Shown here in pieces: positions 1 through 10,280 of a DNA stretch of 64,000 nt (its first letter is position 1; every line of letters begins with the position of its first letter). Position numbers and translations under genes: made by a program. The DNA is from Lineus longissimus (taxonomy: Eukaryota > Nemertea > Pilidiophora > Heteronemertea > Lineidae). The stretch covers positions 8,370,349 through 8,434,348 of the forward strand of contig NC_088318.1 in the NCBI RefSeq assembly GCF_910592395.1, in the 5' to 3' direction. The notes beneath the pieces were generated by a model that did no database searches, was not told the origin of the DNA, and was given only the letters and a program-made list of their open reading frames with translations.

Positions 1-506
1 CTGGACACCAGGTCGTCTGGCAAACAATCCTTTCCCAATTATTTAGGCAAATGTCTTCAATTATTGGCGTAAGTTCATTGACGTTCCGAGTTTGAACGCC
101 GGCCCTGCTCCGTCCGCGTGTGGTCCCTTTAGTCCGGGAGCCAAATACCTATTTTTACCTTAACCTTGCAATGTTGTATTAAAAGGTTTTTTTTCTGTTG
201 ATTTTGGTAGCCCATATTTTCAGAAACTGCTTGATGACCTGTTGTCACCCTTGAGCAATTTGAGATATTCAAGATGGCGTCCAAGATGTCCGCGATTTTA
301 TATGAATGACCATAGCTCGGAAACTATTCATCCAAGGAAGATTTTTTTTGTGTCTATACCTAGGTTTTAGGGCTCAACCTATCCATTAGAACCAATTGTT
401 AAAATGAATATATATTACATCATTATCGATTCCAAGATGGCTGCCAAAATGGCCGCCGTAACGCTAAAACTCTCCTATATTATTTACTTTAGGACAGTTA
501 TAATGG
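1..506. other. Non-coding, unclassified repeat-like DNA
   Basis: I see no convincing coding sequence. The stretch contains AAGATGGC-type words (positions 272-300 and 432-455) that resemble old interspersed repeats, but I cannot define ends or a family. Confidence 0.3.
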
Positions 507-585
507 TGTGTACCCTTGAATATCCAAATACCCAGGGGCAATGAATGTGTACCTCTGGGTATCCAAATACCCAGGGGCAAGGAAT
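507..585. repeat. Two-copy 39-bp tandem repeat
   Basis: Two adjacent units share TATCCAAATACCCAGGGGCA and begin with TGTGTACC, with a few differences in between. It is a short minisatellite with no visible coding role. Confidence 0.7.
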
Positions 586-619
586 CTGAAAGTTAATATA
601 CTGATCATGTCAATCTGAA

Positions 620-1030
620 TTACTCAAGGGTGAATGGCCTAGAGGCTAGTGGGCGGGACATTGACAGTAAAGATGTGCTTGATCATGAACTTGAAGTTGC
701 CCCATTTCCAACGTCCATGTTCGGTGATTTTGGAGAAATGAGGATTGCCAAATCAATATCAACCCTCTCAAGGAAACCACCAGGACGACCTCTTGGTAGT
801 CTTAGTGAAAAGGAAGGGTAATGATAGTTGAGGGTTGCATTAAGGGTACCTCTTCCTCGCTCTGGGTTAAACGTGTCAAAGGACTGCACCATCATGAAGG
901 TTTGGAGGTTCCCCTCAAGCGCCCCAGGGTAAGCAGCTCAGAAGGACTTATTGAGAGGCCAGTTGAGGGCTTGGAGGGGCCTTTCCTCCAATGCACTAGC
1001 TAAAACATGTCAGAAGGTTTGGGGGAGGGC
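620..1030 (+). repeat. Interspersed repeat R-A, copy 1 (uninterrupted)
   Basis: This segment is the counterpart of 47,900-48,031 plus 48,557-48,640. Shared landmarks are GTGAAAAGGAAGGGTAATGAT, GGGTACCTCTTCCTCGC, ACGTGTCA-AGGACTG and ACCATCATGAAGGTTTGG, then CCAATGCACT and ACATGTCAGAAGG. The copy at 48 kb is split by a LINE exactly at ACCATC, so this one shows the empty site. It may be part of a larger unknown element. Confidence 0.65.
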
Positions 1031-1276
1031 TCTCCATGTCGACAGTTTCGCGAGTTCAATAAAGCTTAGAATCTGCCATTGTGCCTGGTGTGTAAGAAAA
1101 GATTTGATATATATTTGATTGAAGTCACTGTTTGACAACAAACCTTCTAATACCCGTTTGCATTGAACCTATGGAAGACGTACTAATCATCTTAAATTAG
1201 ATAACAGTGATGCCACTGGTAAACTAATTTATTTTAAGAGGAAAACAATCATTTAGTTATAATTAACATTTAGTTC

Positions 1277-1600
1277 TTATTCTCGTATTCCCTTGCGAGT
1301 GACCATGCAGTCACTCATCGGGATGTCTAGCACTAACACGAGAGCCTGTTTCTTTTCTGACTTATCTGGGTTCCTCTGATTCTCAAGTAGACTGACGAAA
1401 CTTCTTTGCATCAAGTTTTTTGTCTGGAAACCATTTATTAGCGCAACTTCTTTTGCAAAATGCCAGACAACCTGGTGCAATTTCGTTTTATCCTGGACTA
1501 AATCATCAACTATCAGTTGCATGAGCTGCTGCTTGTTTTTTGAACAGATTAGTATGACTTTTTGCGCTGGAAGCTTGCAAGTGGTGAAACCTACTAACAC
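1277..1600 (-). pseudogene. Unidentified 107-aa reading frame in repeat DNA
   Basis: The frame contains KNKQQLMQLIVDDLVQDK followed by a basic stretch. The pattern is loosely like internal fragments of invertebrate repeat-encoded proteins, but I cannot name a family. It lies between two pieces of repeat R-A, which favours a mobile-element remnant over a host gene. No splice sites or start context settle the matter. Confidence 0.25.
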
Positions 1601-1811
1601 CTGTACTCATAGTATCTGTCAAATATCAGGTGTACGTTCTCAACTTGTAACCTTGTTTCCCGGCACATCTGAAGTTCGTGATATAGTCCTTTACCGTCCC
1701 ATCAGCAGGCCAAGGAACTACCAGAGTATTGCGGAGCCATCGAGCAGACTAATATTTGCACCACCAGCCACCCTATCAGACACCTCAAGCATTAGATGTT
1801 TTTACAATTGC

Positions 1812-2005
1812 TTGTGGTCGTAACTGGGCAACCAATTCAAAGGGTCAGGGATCAGTTTTTTCCCAACCAACATGTTCCGAATGGTTAATGCATAAAAAAT
1901 TGGTCGGAAAGGGTTTTTGCACGCCAAGAGACTGGAAGACACTTGACTCTTGAGGAACACCAGACTGATGAACAAAGAACCTGAGGAACATAGAACCCTC
2001 TTCAT
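1812..2005 (-). repeat. Interspersed repeat R-A, second module in inverted orientation
   Basis: The reverse complement matches 47,705-47,885. Shared landmarks are GGTTCTATGTTCC, AAGAGTCAA-TGTCTTCCAGTCT, CCTTTCCGACCAAT-like and CTGACCC-TTGAATTGGTTGCCCAG. In the 47.7-kb copy this module and the 620-1,030 module are contiguous and co-oriented. Here they are separated and opposed, so the local copy is rearranged. Confidence 0.65.
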
Positions 2006-2091
2006 ACCTGGGAGCATAAAAAATTGATTATTCTTTGAAACGAATCCATGGACTTGAGAAAAATTGTTTACATTGGATACGTCGTATGCAC

Positions 2092-2127
2092 GTTAACCAT
2101 AGTAGCGCTTCACCTGCTATGGTTAAC
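2092..2127. repeat. Inverted repeat hairpin
   Basis: GTTAACCATAG at 2,092-2,102 pairs perfectly with CTATGGTTAAC at 2,117-2,127, leaving a 14-nt loop. It may be a MITE relic. Confidence 0.6.
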
Positions 2128-3989
2128 GCTGCGCGCTTATTAGTCAATGATACTAAAATAATGCTATAACTTCGTCACGAGAGCATAGCTCGACGAAGAT
2201 CGTTGTGAAATGTTTTGTAACAAAACGTGAAGGTGACTTCGAAAGGTATACTTGTTTGCAAGAGAGACAAAAATCTGTTCTGGTTTCTATTCGAACAACA
2301 AACTATCTAGCGGGAAATAGCGACAGTAAACTTGGGTCTTTTTAGGAATAGTTAGATATGATAATGATATGATATGAAGTCTAGCAAGACCAGCATTAGA
2401 AGAGTCATTTACTTCTATTTCTTTGTTTAATTGTAGATTAAATTTTGGAAAATGCTTCTCTAACTCAGTTAATTCAATGGTTGAATTAAGTAATAGTTTT
2501 CAAACTATTTAGACCTAGAAGACCTAGAAGGTTGAAGGTATGGATTGTTTACAGGACCAACTTTTGCATTCTCTTCCGGATCTTTGGCAACTTTGAGTCC
2601 GAGATAAAATAATGGCGGAGATGAATATCTCCGCTATCAGAGAAACAATTCGATAGGGGTATTGTCGGTATTGTCGGTAAGCTAGAGGCATATTTGATGT
2701 GCTGCGACTGTTCAATGCTTAATAAGCGTTGGTGGTAAAGAAAATTCAACATCGATGTTGCATTCACAGGAGCCAACTTGCATTGAATTGCAATTTTCAA
2801 TTTTTAATTGAAGTGCTAACTAACCGAAGATATCGGTTTTGCTCTCAGACGCTTCGCCAGGTGAGAGGCGTTACCTTTATTTGTCAAACCGGAGATTAGC
2901 ATTGTTGTGTGGCTCATAAATAAGCAGTTCTATTTGTTTGATTTTCAAAGTTTGCATTTCTTTTGCTTGCATAATACTTTAAATTAATTCAAAACAGGAT
3001 ACTGAAAATGTGTAAAAAGTTAACACAATCTGTAACTTCCTAAGAATATTAATAGATACTTATTGAATTTTACACTGTAACTCTTCCACTTCAATAATCC
3101 ATATTTACAAGTCTTGTAACTTCAATACCTTCTCGATTTTTGTGCTCCACTTCGTCAAGATCAGGATCATACCTTAGTTTTTGTTCGTAAGCCACCCTCT
3201 TAGGAGGGGCTCTTAAGATACACGTGTGTGCGGGAGTACATAATGTAAATGAATGAAGAGAAATAAAGAGAGAAAACCTATTTCCAACAATTTTTTTTGG
3301 TTTTTCAAAATGGCGCTGAATAAATAAATCGGACCAATTGTAGCGCTGAATTATAAATAAGACCAGTTGTAACAGGTTACGAGAACATCTAATTTAAATC
3401 TTCATGGGAATTCGCTACATATGCCAAAGAAATTGGCCAATTATATTAATATTTATATTAGAGAAATATCCGACCTAAATAATGACAGAAAAGGGTGGTT
3501 TATTTCAATTTTGTGTCGACATGGTCGAGGTCACGTGACATAAACAAAACGATCGCACACACCCGTCCAAAAAAGGCACAAATACGTTTTCCCTGCTTAA
3601 AACCACACTGACGACTAAGTTATATTGGTCTACTGCCCAAATCTGAAGTATCAAAATGAATCACAAACTAGAACTAGCTCTAGGCCTATTTAGCTATAGT
3701 TGCGTGAAAAATTCGGGTGAGCGGCGTACATTCTGCACCCAAGCGGCCAATAATTAAACTACTTTCAGCTGTCTGCTTCGGTCTCGTTGGGGAGTTTTTC
3801 CCAAATGTACGCGATGATGACGTGCCCCATTAACAGGACGTAACATCTATTTTAAAATGCGTTTCCAAGGTGAATGCATGAGGACAATCCATTTAAGTGT
3901 CGTATATCACTGGAAACGCCCGATTCCCGTGAATAAGGACAATCACATTACCAAAACAAAAATGTGTCGGAAGGAACTATATGGATGGT
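2128..3989. other. Non-coding stretch with short local repeats
   Basis: I find no gene. Small repeats include GTATTGTCG in tandem (about 2,658-2,678) and a duplicated GCGCTGAAT-ATAAATAA unit (3,312-3,372). Short frames near 2,550-2,800 are opposite-strand shadows with no recognisable motif. Confidence 0.35.
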
Positions 3990-4215
3990 CCCATCGCACC
4001 CCCCCTCCAGCAGTATGACACAGAAGGGCTAGTTGACTGTCCACCGGGGGGGTTTGGGGGGAGCTTCCCCAAACGCACTGGTAAAAACCTTTGTCGACGG
4101 AGGGGGGTTTGGGGGTGTCCCCCCATTGTAACAGCTGTAGTTTTTAGAGCTTGCACTTAACATATGCTCGTAGGGGGGTTCGGGGGAGCTCCCCCGACCT
4201 AAAGGGGGCTCACTA
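3990..4215. repeat. G-rich interspersed repeat
   Basis: Several GGGGGG-TTTGGGGG blocks are followed by short C-runs (AGCTTCCCC, GTCCCCCC, AGCTCCCCC), so each can fold on itself. The tail CTTGCACTTAACATATG recurs at about 48,667-48,682, linking it to the repeat material around 48.6 kb. Confidence 0.5.
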
Positions 4216-5304
4216 AGTCCTTGACTTTACATATTAGAAATATTCTAATGATAATCTTTTAAGCTTGTAGAAGATGATCATTTTATTTGGAATACTTCAA
4301 TCAGAGTAACGTTGGGCTTGTACTTTGTAAATTTATACACAGTCACCTACTTGTACTTTTGGTCGCCGAAGTTACTTTGACCATATAGATTTCACCATAC
4401 CGGTTCTTCGTTTTCAATCTTCAGACCGATGTCTAAGGCAGAAAACAGACAGAAGAATAGGGTCTTTTTTAAAAGAACAGTTAGATAGATGTATTCATTT
4501 CATGATAGATACAAGTAATGCAAAGGAGTGATAATACAGTATTTTCGTTGTTACATTTAGTTCGAGCTTCGGAGCTTTTCAGCTCCGCTTACCTAACACT
4601 TTGTAATGCTCTCTCGACTTTGTCATGCTCCAATAACGAGGTGACTTCGCTCATAATCAGTTAAATAGATAGTCAGTTAAATAGATAGAGATAATCAGTT
4701 AAATAGATAGAGATAGTTATAGAAAGAGATAGAAGGATTAGTTATACAGAAGGTTAGACAATGAAGTAAAAACAGGAGAAGCTATTAGTAATCTCATTAA
4801 GTAATCTTACTTAGTAAACCAGTAATTACAATTAAGCCGCTAACACTAGTTCCTAGCATACTTGGTCCAGAGATCCCAATTTACAAGGATCACTGTGGTC
4901 AAACCATCAAGATTACAGACTTCAACAAGTCAGTGATGTCAAGAAGTTCTAAGGGGAAATTGAATTTTTACAAATAAGTATTATATTCATTATCGATGCT
5001 TCTGTTACTTGTGAGACGGGAGGAGAAGGCTTCAGAGTTACGTCATTAAGCCTTTTCCGTAGACACATAAAGTTCAATAAGGTTGTGAGGACTTCAGGGA
5101 GAACATCAGAAGAAAATAGTATCATCCTTGTCTAGAAACGTGACTAGATACAGTGAATGTTATTCCATTGAACACAGCAGAGGCAGGCAACATTCCAAGA
5201 CTATTTTAGATACTTTGCTGAGACTTGACAGCCATGATAGCCTTACCACACTAGATTCAATCGAACTGCACTTCCATTCACGTTTCGTTCTCCCAATTCA
5301 TATG
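4216..5304. other. Non-coding stretch with a TAGATA-rich simple repeat
   Basis: No gene is visible. From about 4,655 to 4,740 there are repeated CAGTTAAATAGATAG units followed by GATAGA-type sequence. Confidence 0.4.
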
Positions 5305-6249
5305 CAAGGAGGATACCGCGGTGACGTCACATCACGTGATCCCGACCCATATTAGTGATCGCTATGGCCAATCAGATTCAGTCTACTGACAGCACCAGCA
5401 CTGAACACATCTCCACGTCTCACTGTCTGGTGCGCTCCTGTACACAAAAACACCGATAGACATGAAATATTGCAATACCTAGTATGGATTCTTCCTGTGT
5501 AAAATAAAATTTACAGAGCAGATTAACTTCCACGAATAAAAAAGACATTTGGCGTGGCCAAAGTGCGGAAATAATGTCTCCGCTAAAATACACTACGAAA
5601 TACACTAGGCAATGCACTACGCAATATACAGTAGAGATGCAGTTGAGTTTGTTATTGTTTTGACTTAGAAGCCCGCCCATATCATAATATATTCATGTAT
5701 TCATGAAGTATGAACTCATTTCTGTCCCATACAACTCTAAGAACAGTCAATTTCTCCTTAAATCATCACCGAAACCGCGATATCCGCAGGAAGATTTCGT
5801 TCTAGTGTCCGAAAATGCATGATCTTACAGGGGCACTAACTCGACAAATAGAGGGGATCTATGGGGATCTATGCGAGTTTTAGGTATTACAGGTCTCGAA
5901 CTTGTAAAATCTGTAAACATGCCTCCAAATCCCATTATGATAATGAAGAGATTGCCCCATATCTGGGAGACTGTTTTGAAACCATCGCTAATTTTGGAAG
6001 ATCGGTGCCCGGCTATTTGGTTTAAAAAACCCTATTTTTCCCCATCAAAACAGCACTTTTCATTATTCAAATGATAGCTTATTGTCTGAAGACTTATTTC
6101 ATAGCAGAAAAGTACTAATAACTCTGATTTGATGCGAAAAATCTAACTTTTTTGATGACTTGATTTTCCCTTGGCCGTGGATCGAGTTTGTTTACAATAT
6201 AACAGCGCCATCTTGGAAAAGCCGTGACGTCACCGCGGTATCCTCCTTG
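5305..6249. mobile_element. MITE, 945 bp, 9-bp target-site duplication
   Basis: ATTCATATG occurs at 5,296-5,304 and again at 6,250-6,258, directly outside perfect 26-bp terminal inverted repeats that begin CAAGGAGGATACCGCG and include GTGACGTCAC. I see no transposase inside. A 9-bp duplication suits Mutator-like elements, and an 8-bp reading would suit hAT or P, so the superfamily is open. The TIR places a CRE-like TGACGTCA at both ends. Confidence 0.85.
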
Positions 6250-6629
6250 ATTCATATGCAAACGTTATTGAAAGTCTTTTAGGTCATAGTGGTAGTCATA
6301 ATCTCTGTCTACAGAAGACAAATGAATATTGTTGCTGAGATTAATAGTTGAATCACTTGAACTCTGTTCTGAGTGGCCTTTCAATATTTCGGGTAAAGAT
6401 ACTGGTACAGGTACTGGTACCGCGACAGATTAACAGGTTCAGAGTATTGATGATGTCTTTCTTCAGTGAGAAAGAAATGGAACTAATTCTAAAAGCTTAG
6501 AAATATAACTAATTCTGAAGCTAAAATGGTGAACCCTTTAGGGACGGGATACCGGTGAAACTAGTGAGCAAAATACACTGAAGGAGTTTCGAACTCATTT
6601 TACAAGTTTCCAATTTACGACGATGTGAT

Positions 6630-7290
6630 CATTGAGAAGTGATGTACTGGGCAGGGATGGTAAAACAGATTGAAGACATGCTCAGAGACTACCCAGAATG
6701 CAATGAAAACCAGAAACTGATGTAATTGAGCCAATGATAGGTACAGACACCGGAGCTACCATGGATGAAACTCGCTGCTGACATATTGCAGTAGGACTAT
6801 CTCCTTCTCATAGTCTACTTCTTAAAGTATATTGAGATGGGCCAGTTGACTCACAGGCAAACTTGTTTGTTGAGGTCTTTAAAGCACTAATATTCCATCA
6901 CGGAATTCCACAAACTCTCAAGACAGACAATGGTACACAATTTGTTTCCAGTGAATATGAAAGTTTTCTGAAAGAATATGGGATCCAAATGGTAACCTCA
7001 TCACCCAGATACCCAAGGTCAAATGGAGAGCTGAGAGTTCAGTTCAGACTGTGAAGCAACACTGGTGTAAAAACCAAAGACAAACACCTTGCTCTACTAA
7101 CCCCTTGGAGTGTTGTGGACTCAACATCACAGCTTCTGCACAGCAGACGCTACAGAACTAAACTAACAATCACCAATGAGTTGTTGAAACAACAGCTACA
7201 AGAATGGGCAAAATTGGACCAGAGTAAAGAAACACAATCAGAGACGCCGCACATTGTATCTAGGAGAGGGGATCGGGCACCACTAGCTAC
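6630..7290 (+). pseudogene. Ty3/gypsy integrase fossil
   Basis: A 63-residue open stretch at 6,863-7,054 reads as the middle of a retrotransposon integrase core, with GIPQTLKTDNGTQF and a following SSPRYPRSNGE. Upstream, in shifted frames, a zinc-binding-like piece (YW-GM-KQIEDM, then EC-ENQK) is detectable. Downstream, SPAQLL-like and RRYRTKL words follow. Several stops and frame changes make it dead. The DNG aspartate is present; the final catalytic glutamate context (NGE) is followed by decay. It is unrelated in detail to the gypsy copy at 31-34 kb. Confidence 0.75.
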
Positions 7291-7909
7291 CTAACTCAAA
7301 GAAATGGATGTCAGGTAAGGTTGTTGGTCCAACACCAAAGAACATGTCAATGAAAACACCAACATGTCACACAAATACACCATCACAAACACTGACAAAC
7401 ACACAATACAAATACCAGCCCCTTGTCCCAAAATGTCACGGTATGGAAGAGCTATCAGAGCTCCAACAAAATTAGACATTTGAATTCTATCATTCAATAT
7501 TTTTAGACTATCTTGAAGACAACACCTTGAGCCAGTCAGTCATGTCTGTGTGCCAATTAGTCAGTTTGGAGTGTGTCAATTTTTCACATCATCATGTACT
7601 AGTTAGTAATAGTAACAAGCTAGTGCGCTTAAAATGGTCGTCGCTGCAGGTTGTAGCTGGACTTTGGAGGGGGAGGGAAGGTTGTGAAGATGTGGTATAC
7701 ACAAATACACTTGTGAGCAGATGTCTTCCCCGTCCCATCATAGCGTAGGTAATGCATGAATGGTCCCTTATGTCCGTGATTGGTAGTTAAGCAACCTTGA
7801 GCGTGGTCAATCAGTGGATGGGTGATTGATGTCTCAAAAGAAGTGGTGACGTTCTAAGGATGGTGGGCAATTAGAGAACTTAGGAATTGGTCGACACACT
7901 GGGCGATAT
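7291..7909. other. Non-coding stretch
   Basis: Nothing recognisable. A CACAAACACTGACAAACACA-type simple segment lies near 7,370-7,410. Confidence 0.3.
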
Positions 7910-8020
7910 GAATGAAGACTAGCAAGTGCTTTTATCTAAAACTCCATGTACATTTACACCAGGCCTCTCTGTACAAAATTGAAGTAAAAAGCATTTGCTA
8001 GTCTTATTCATATCACCCAT
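7910..8020. mobile_element. Short hairpin MITE
   Basis: Terminal arms of about 34 bp face each other: GGGCGATATGAATGAAGACT at the left and its counterpart GTCTTATTCATATCACCC at the right, with AGCAAGTGCTTTTA/AAAAAGCATTTGCT inside. The whole unit is only about 110 bp. I could not identify a target-site duplication. Confidence 0.65.
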
Positions 8021-8391
8021 TGTCTTTGTCGACAATGTGTTGCCTGTGGAAAGAATTAGACTAATGCTTCTCAGATAATAGACGTTCTGCTTTGTTAGTG
8101 ATTGGCAGGGTTATTGTAAAATTTACAACTGCCAATATGAAAGCAGCTGACAAGCTTTGGTGGACTGTGATGTCTGTGTGGATGAAGTATTTCAGAGGGT
8201 CAGTGAGAAGTCAAGGAGGTGAAGATACTTAGTATGTAAAAAGTAGAAAATGTTTATTGATACAAGATTGTCTTGGCCAGCAAGTAATTGTTACATAGGC
8301 TTGAATTATACTTGATGAATGGCAGAAGAATAAGGTGCACATGTATTATTTCACCTTCTAGAATCCTGCAGGAGACTAAAGAGAACATGTA

Positions 8392-9256
8392 CACTCCTGG
8401 TCAAAAGTTTATGGACACCAGATTTGCACATTTTCTCAAAAACGGCTAATCCTTTTTTGCCCAAATTTTTACCAATGGTGGAGAATCTTCTTGGCTATCG
8501 ATTTATATTATAGTTGATATCAGGACCAATTGCATAACAAAGTTATTATATAATTTTGAGAGGCATCTATTTTCACTTTTTGGTTGATGGATTTTTTATA
8601 TAAATCTTGCATCATAAGACTTTCTCTGAAGAAAGTGTTTGAAAATATCATTTACTTTTTATGATATATCAAAAATATCAAAATTTTGAGATTCTGAAAA
8701 TTTTGAGATTTTCTGATTTTTCGATATATCCTAGTAGTACCCATGACCCCTGAATGAATTGTAATTTTTTTTCTGATTTTCATCTAAAGGAACATCTTGA
8801 AATTATAATATGAAAATTTTCATACTACCAAGTATCCACCTTTTCTCAGCAATATTAGCTGTGCTAAATTGGTGCCAATCATTATTTGGGTATGACTTCT
8901 CAATGATACAGTTGCAAAAAAAACCCCAAAAATATCAAATTATCAAAATTTTGATATTTCGATATATCTCAAAACCGAAATGAGATTTATCCAAATTTTT
9001 TTCACAGACAGTCTTGCAATGTGCAAGAAATAATGTAGGGTAAATTTGGTTTTTGAAAAATTGATTAACAAAAAAGTAAAAAGATGCCTCTGAAAATTAT
9101 GTAATAACTTTGTTATGCTATTGGTCCTGATATCAACTATCACGTCATTCGATAGCCAAGAAGATTCTCCACCATTAGTGAAAATTTGGGTTCAATATGA
9201 TTAGCCGTTTTTGAGAAAATGTGCAAAAACTGCTCATAAACTTTTGACCATGATCG
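8392..9256. mobile_element. Tc1/mariner-type MITE, 865 bp
   Basis: Inverted arms of about 200 bp begin CACTCCTGGTCAAAAGTTTA on the left and, reading the other strand, CGATCATGGTCAAAAGTTTA on the right. TA flanks both sides (8,390-8,391 and 9,257-9,258). The GGTCAAAAGTTT terminus and TA duplication are typical of Tc1/mariner. No transposase is present. The centre is rich in AAATATC/GATATTT words. Confidence 0.8.
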
Positions 9257-9413
9257 TACCATGTAACGTATAATAAATGTATATGGTAATGGGAAATTAC
9301 AATAAAGAATCAATTAGATATACAGGGTGTGCATAAAAAAGTGTAGCCAAGTGAATGAGGAAATTATCAGAAACCTGTGGAATATTGATGTAGGAATACT
9401 GCAGATCCTGTGT

Positions 9414-9966
9414 CTTTTGCGCTTTACACCTTTGAATTGTCTAAATAGACCCGTATATGTATCAGTCTCATCGATCTCGATGGGGCTAATCGGGGGCTAA
9501 TTTAGACCCGGTGTGGCGGGGATAGTAGTCCTAGGGCTGATAGTCCGTGTAACAATAGCCCGCATTGCTAATGTTTTGGTTAGGGTTAGCGGTACAATAG
9601 ATCATGCTGCTTAATTGGTCAAATACAATGCTACCGGACTATGACTCCAGGGGGACTATATCGGCTGTCACACCGTGTTCAACACAGGTTTTTTTATAGG
9701 TGAAATCTGAATAGACACGGCAATTGCAAGTTCTAAGATCCGGCGACAGATGGCGCGGTGTAGTTGCCTCGGTATTGCGCCCCTCCAACGGGAAAGAAAC
9801 ACAGGAGAGCTCCCTACCTACAGCGCACCTGTCGCCGTAGCTATTAACCCTTATCTAACACAACTGATAGGTTGTAAGTGCGCCGCGGGTTTTTTGACAC
9901 ACGGCGAAGACACGGGTCTTGAAAAAACACGGGGTTTTATGACAGGTGGAACTACGACTATAGTAT
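9414..9966. mobile_element. Palindromic MITE copy A, interrupted
   Basis: This copy is about 90% alike by eye to 61,090-61,496, sharing the TAAATAGACCCG, GATGGGGCTAATCGGGGGCT, CACAGGAGAGCTCCCTACCT and ACACGGGGTTTTATGA blocks. It lacks the outermost left terminus of the other copy and carries an extra insert at about 9,510-9,675. Confidence 0.75.
9510..9675. mobile_element. MITE nested in copy A
   Basis: Relative to the intact copy at 61.1 kb, about 165 bp are inserted between ACCC and GTGTTCAAC. The insert has imperfect inverted ends: GGTGTGGCGGGGATAGTAGT on the left, and on the opposite strand GGTGTGACAGCCGATATAGT. The paralogous copy supplies the empty site. Confidence 0.65.
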
Positions 9967-10019
9967 TTTCTGGAACATTTCACAGCATGTAGGTTGATTG
10001 CACTAATGTATGACAGGTG

Positions 10020-10245
10020 AATGAGACTAATGAATTAATTACACAGATTAATCATTGATAAATGATAGCAATGAAATGAATGACACATGAATTATAGAAA
10101 TAAACACAGTTGAATGACTGGTATTGGAATGAATGACACTTATTAACAGATTAATGAATCAAAGATTAACAGATGAATGAATGACACTTATTAACAGATG
10201 AATGAATCAAAGATTAACAGATGAATGAACCAAAGATGAATTAGA
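10020..10245. repeat. GAATGA-rich minisatellite
   Basis: Imperfect repeats of AATGAATGACACTTATTAAC and AATCAAAGATTAACAGATG. The clearest part is a ~52-bp unit repeated twice between about 10,128 and 10,235. Confidence 0.7.
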
Positions 10246-10280
10246 CAAAGGTGGAAACACGATTGAAAGGAAACAAACAT

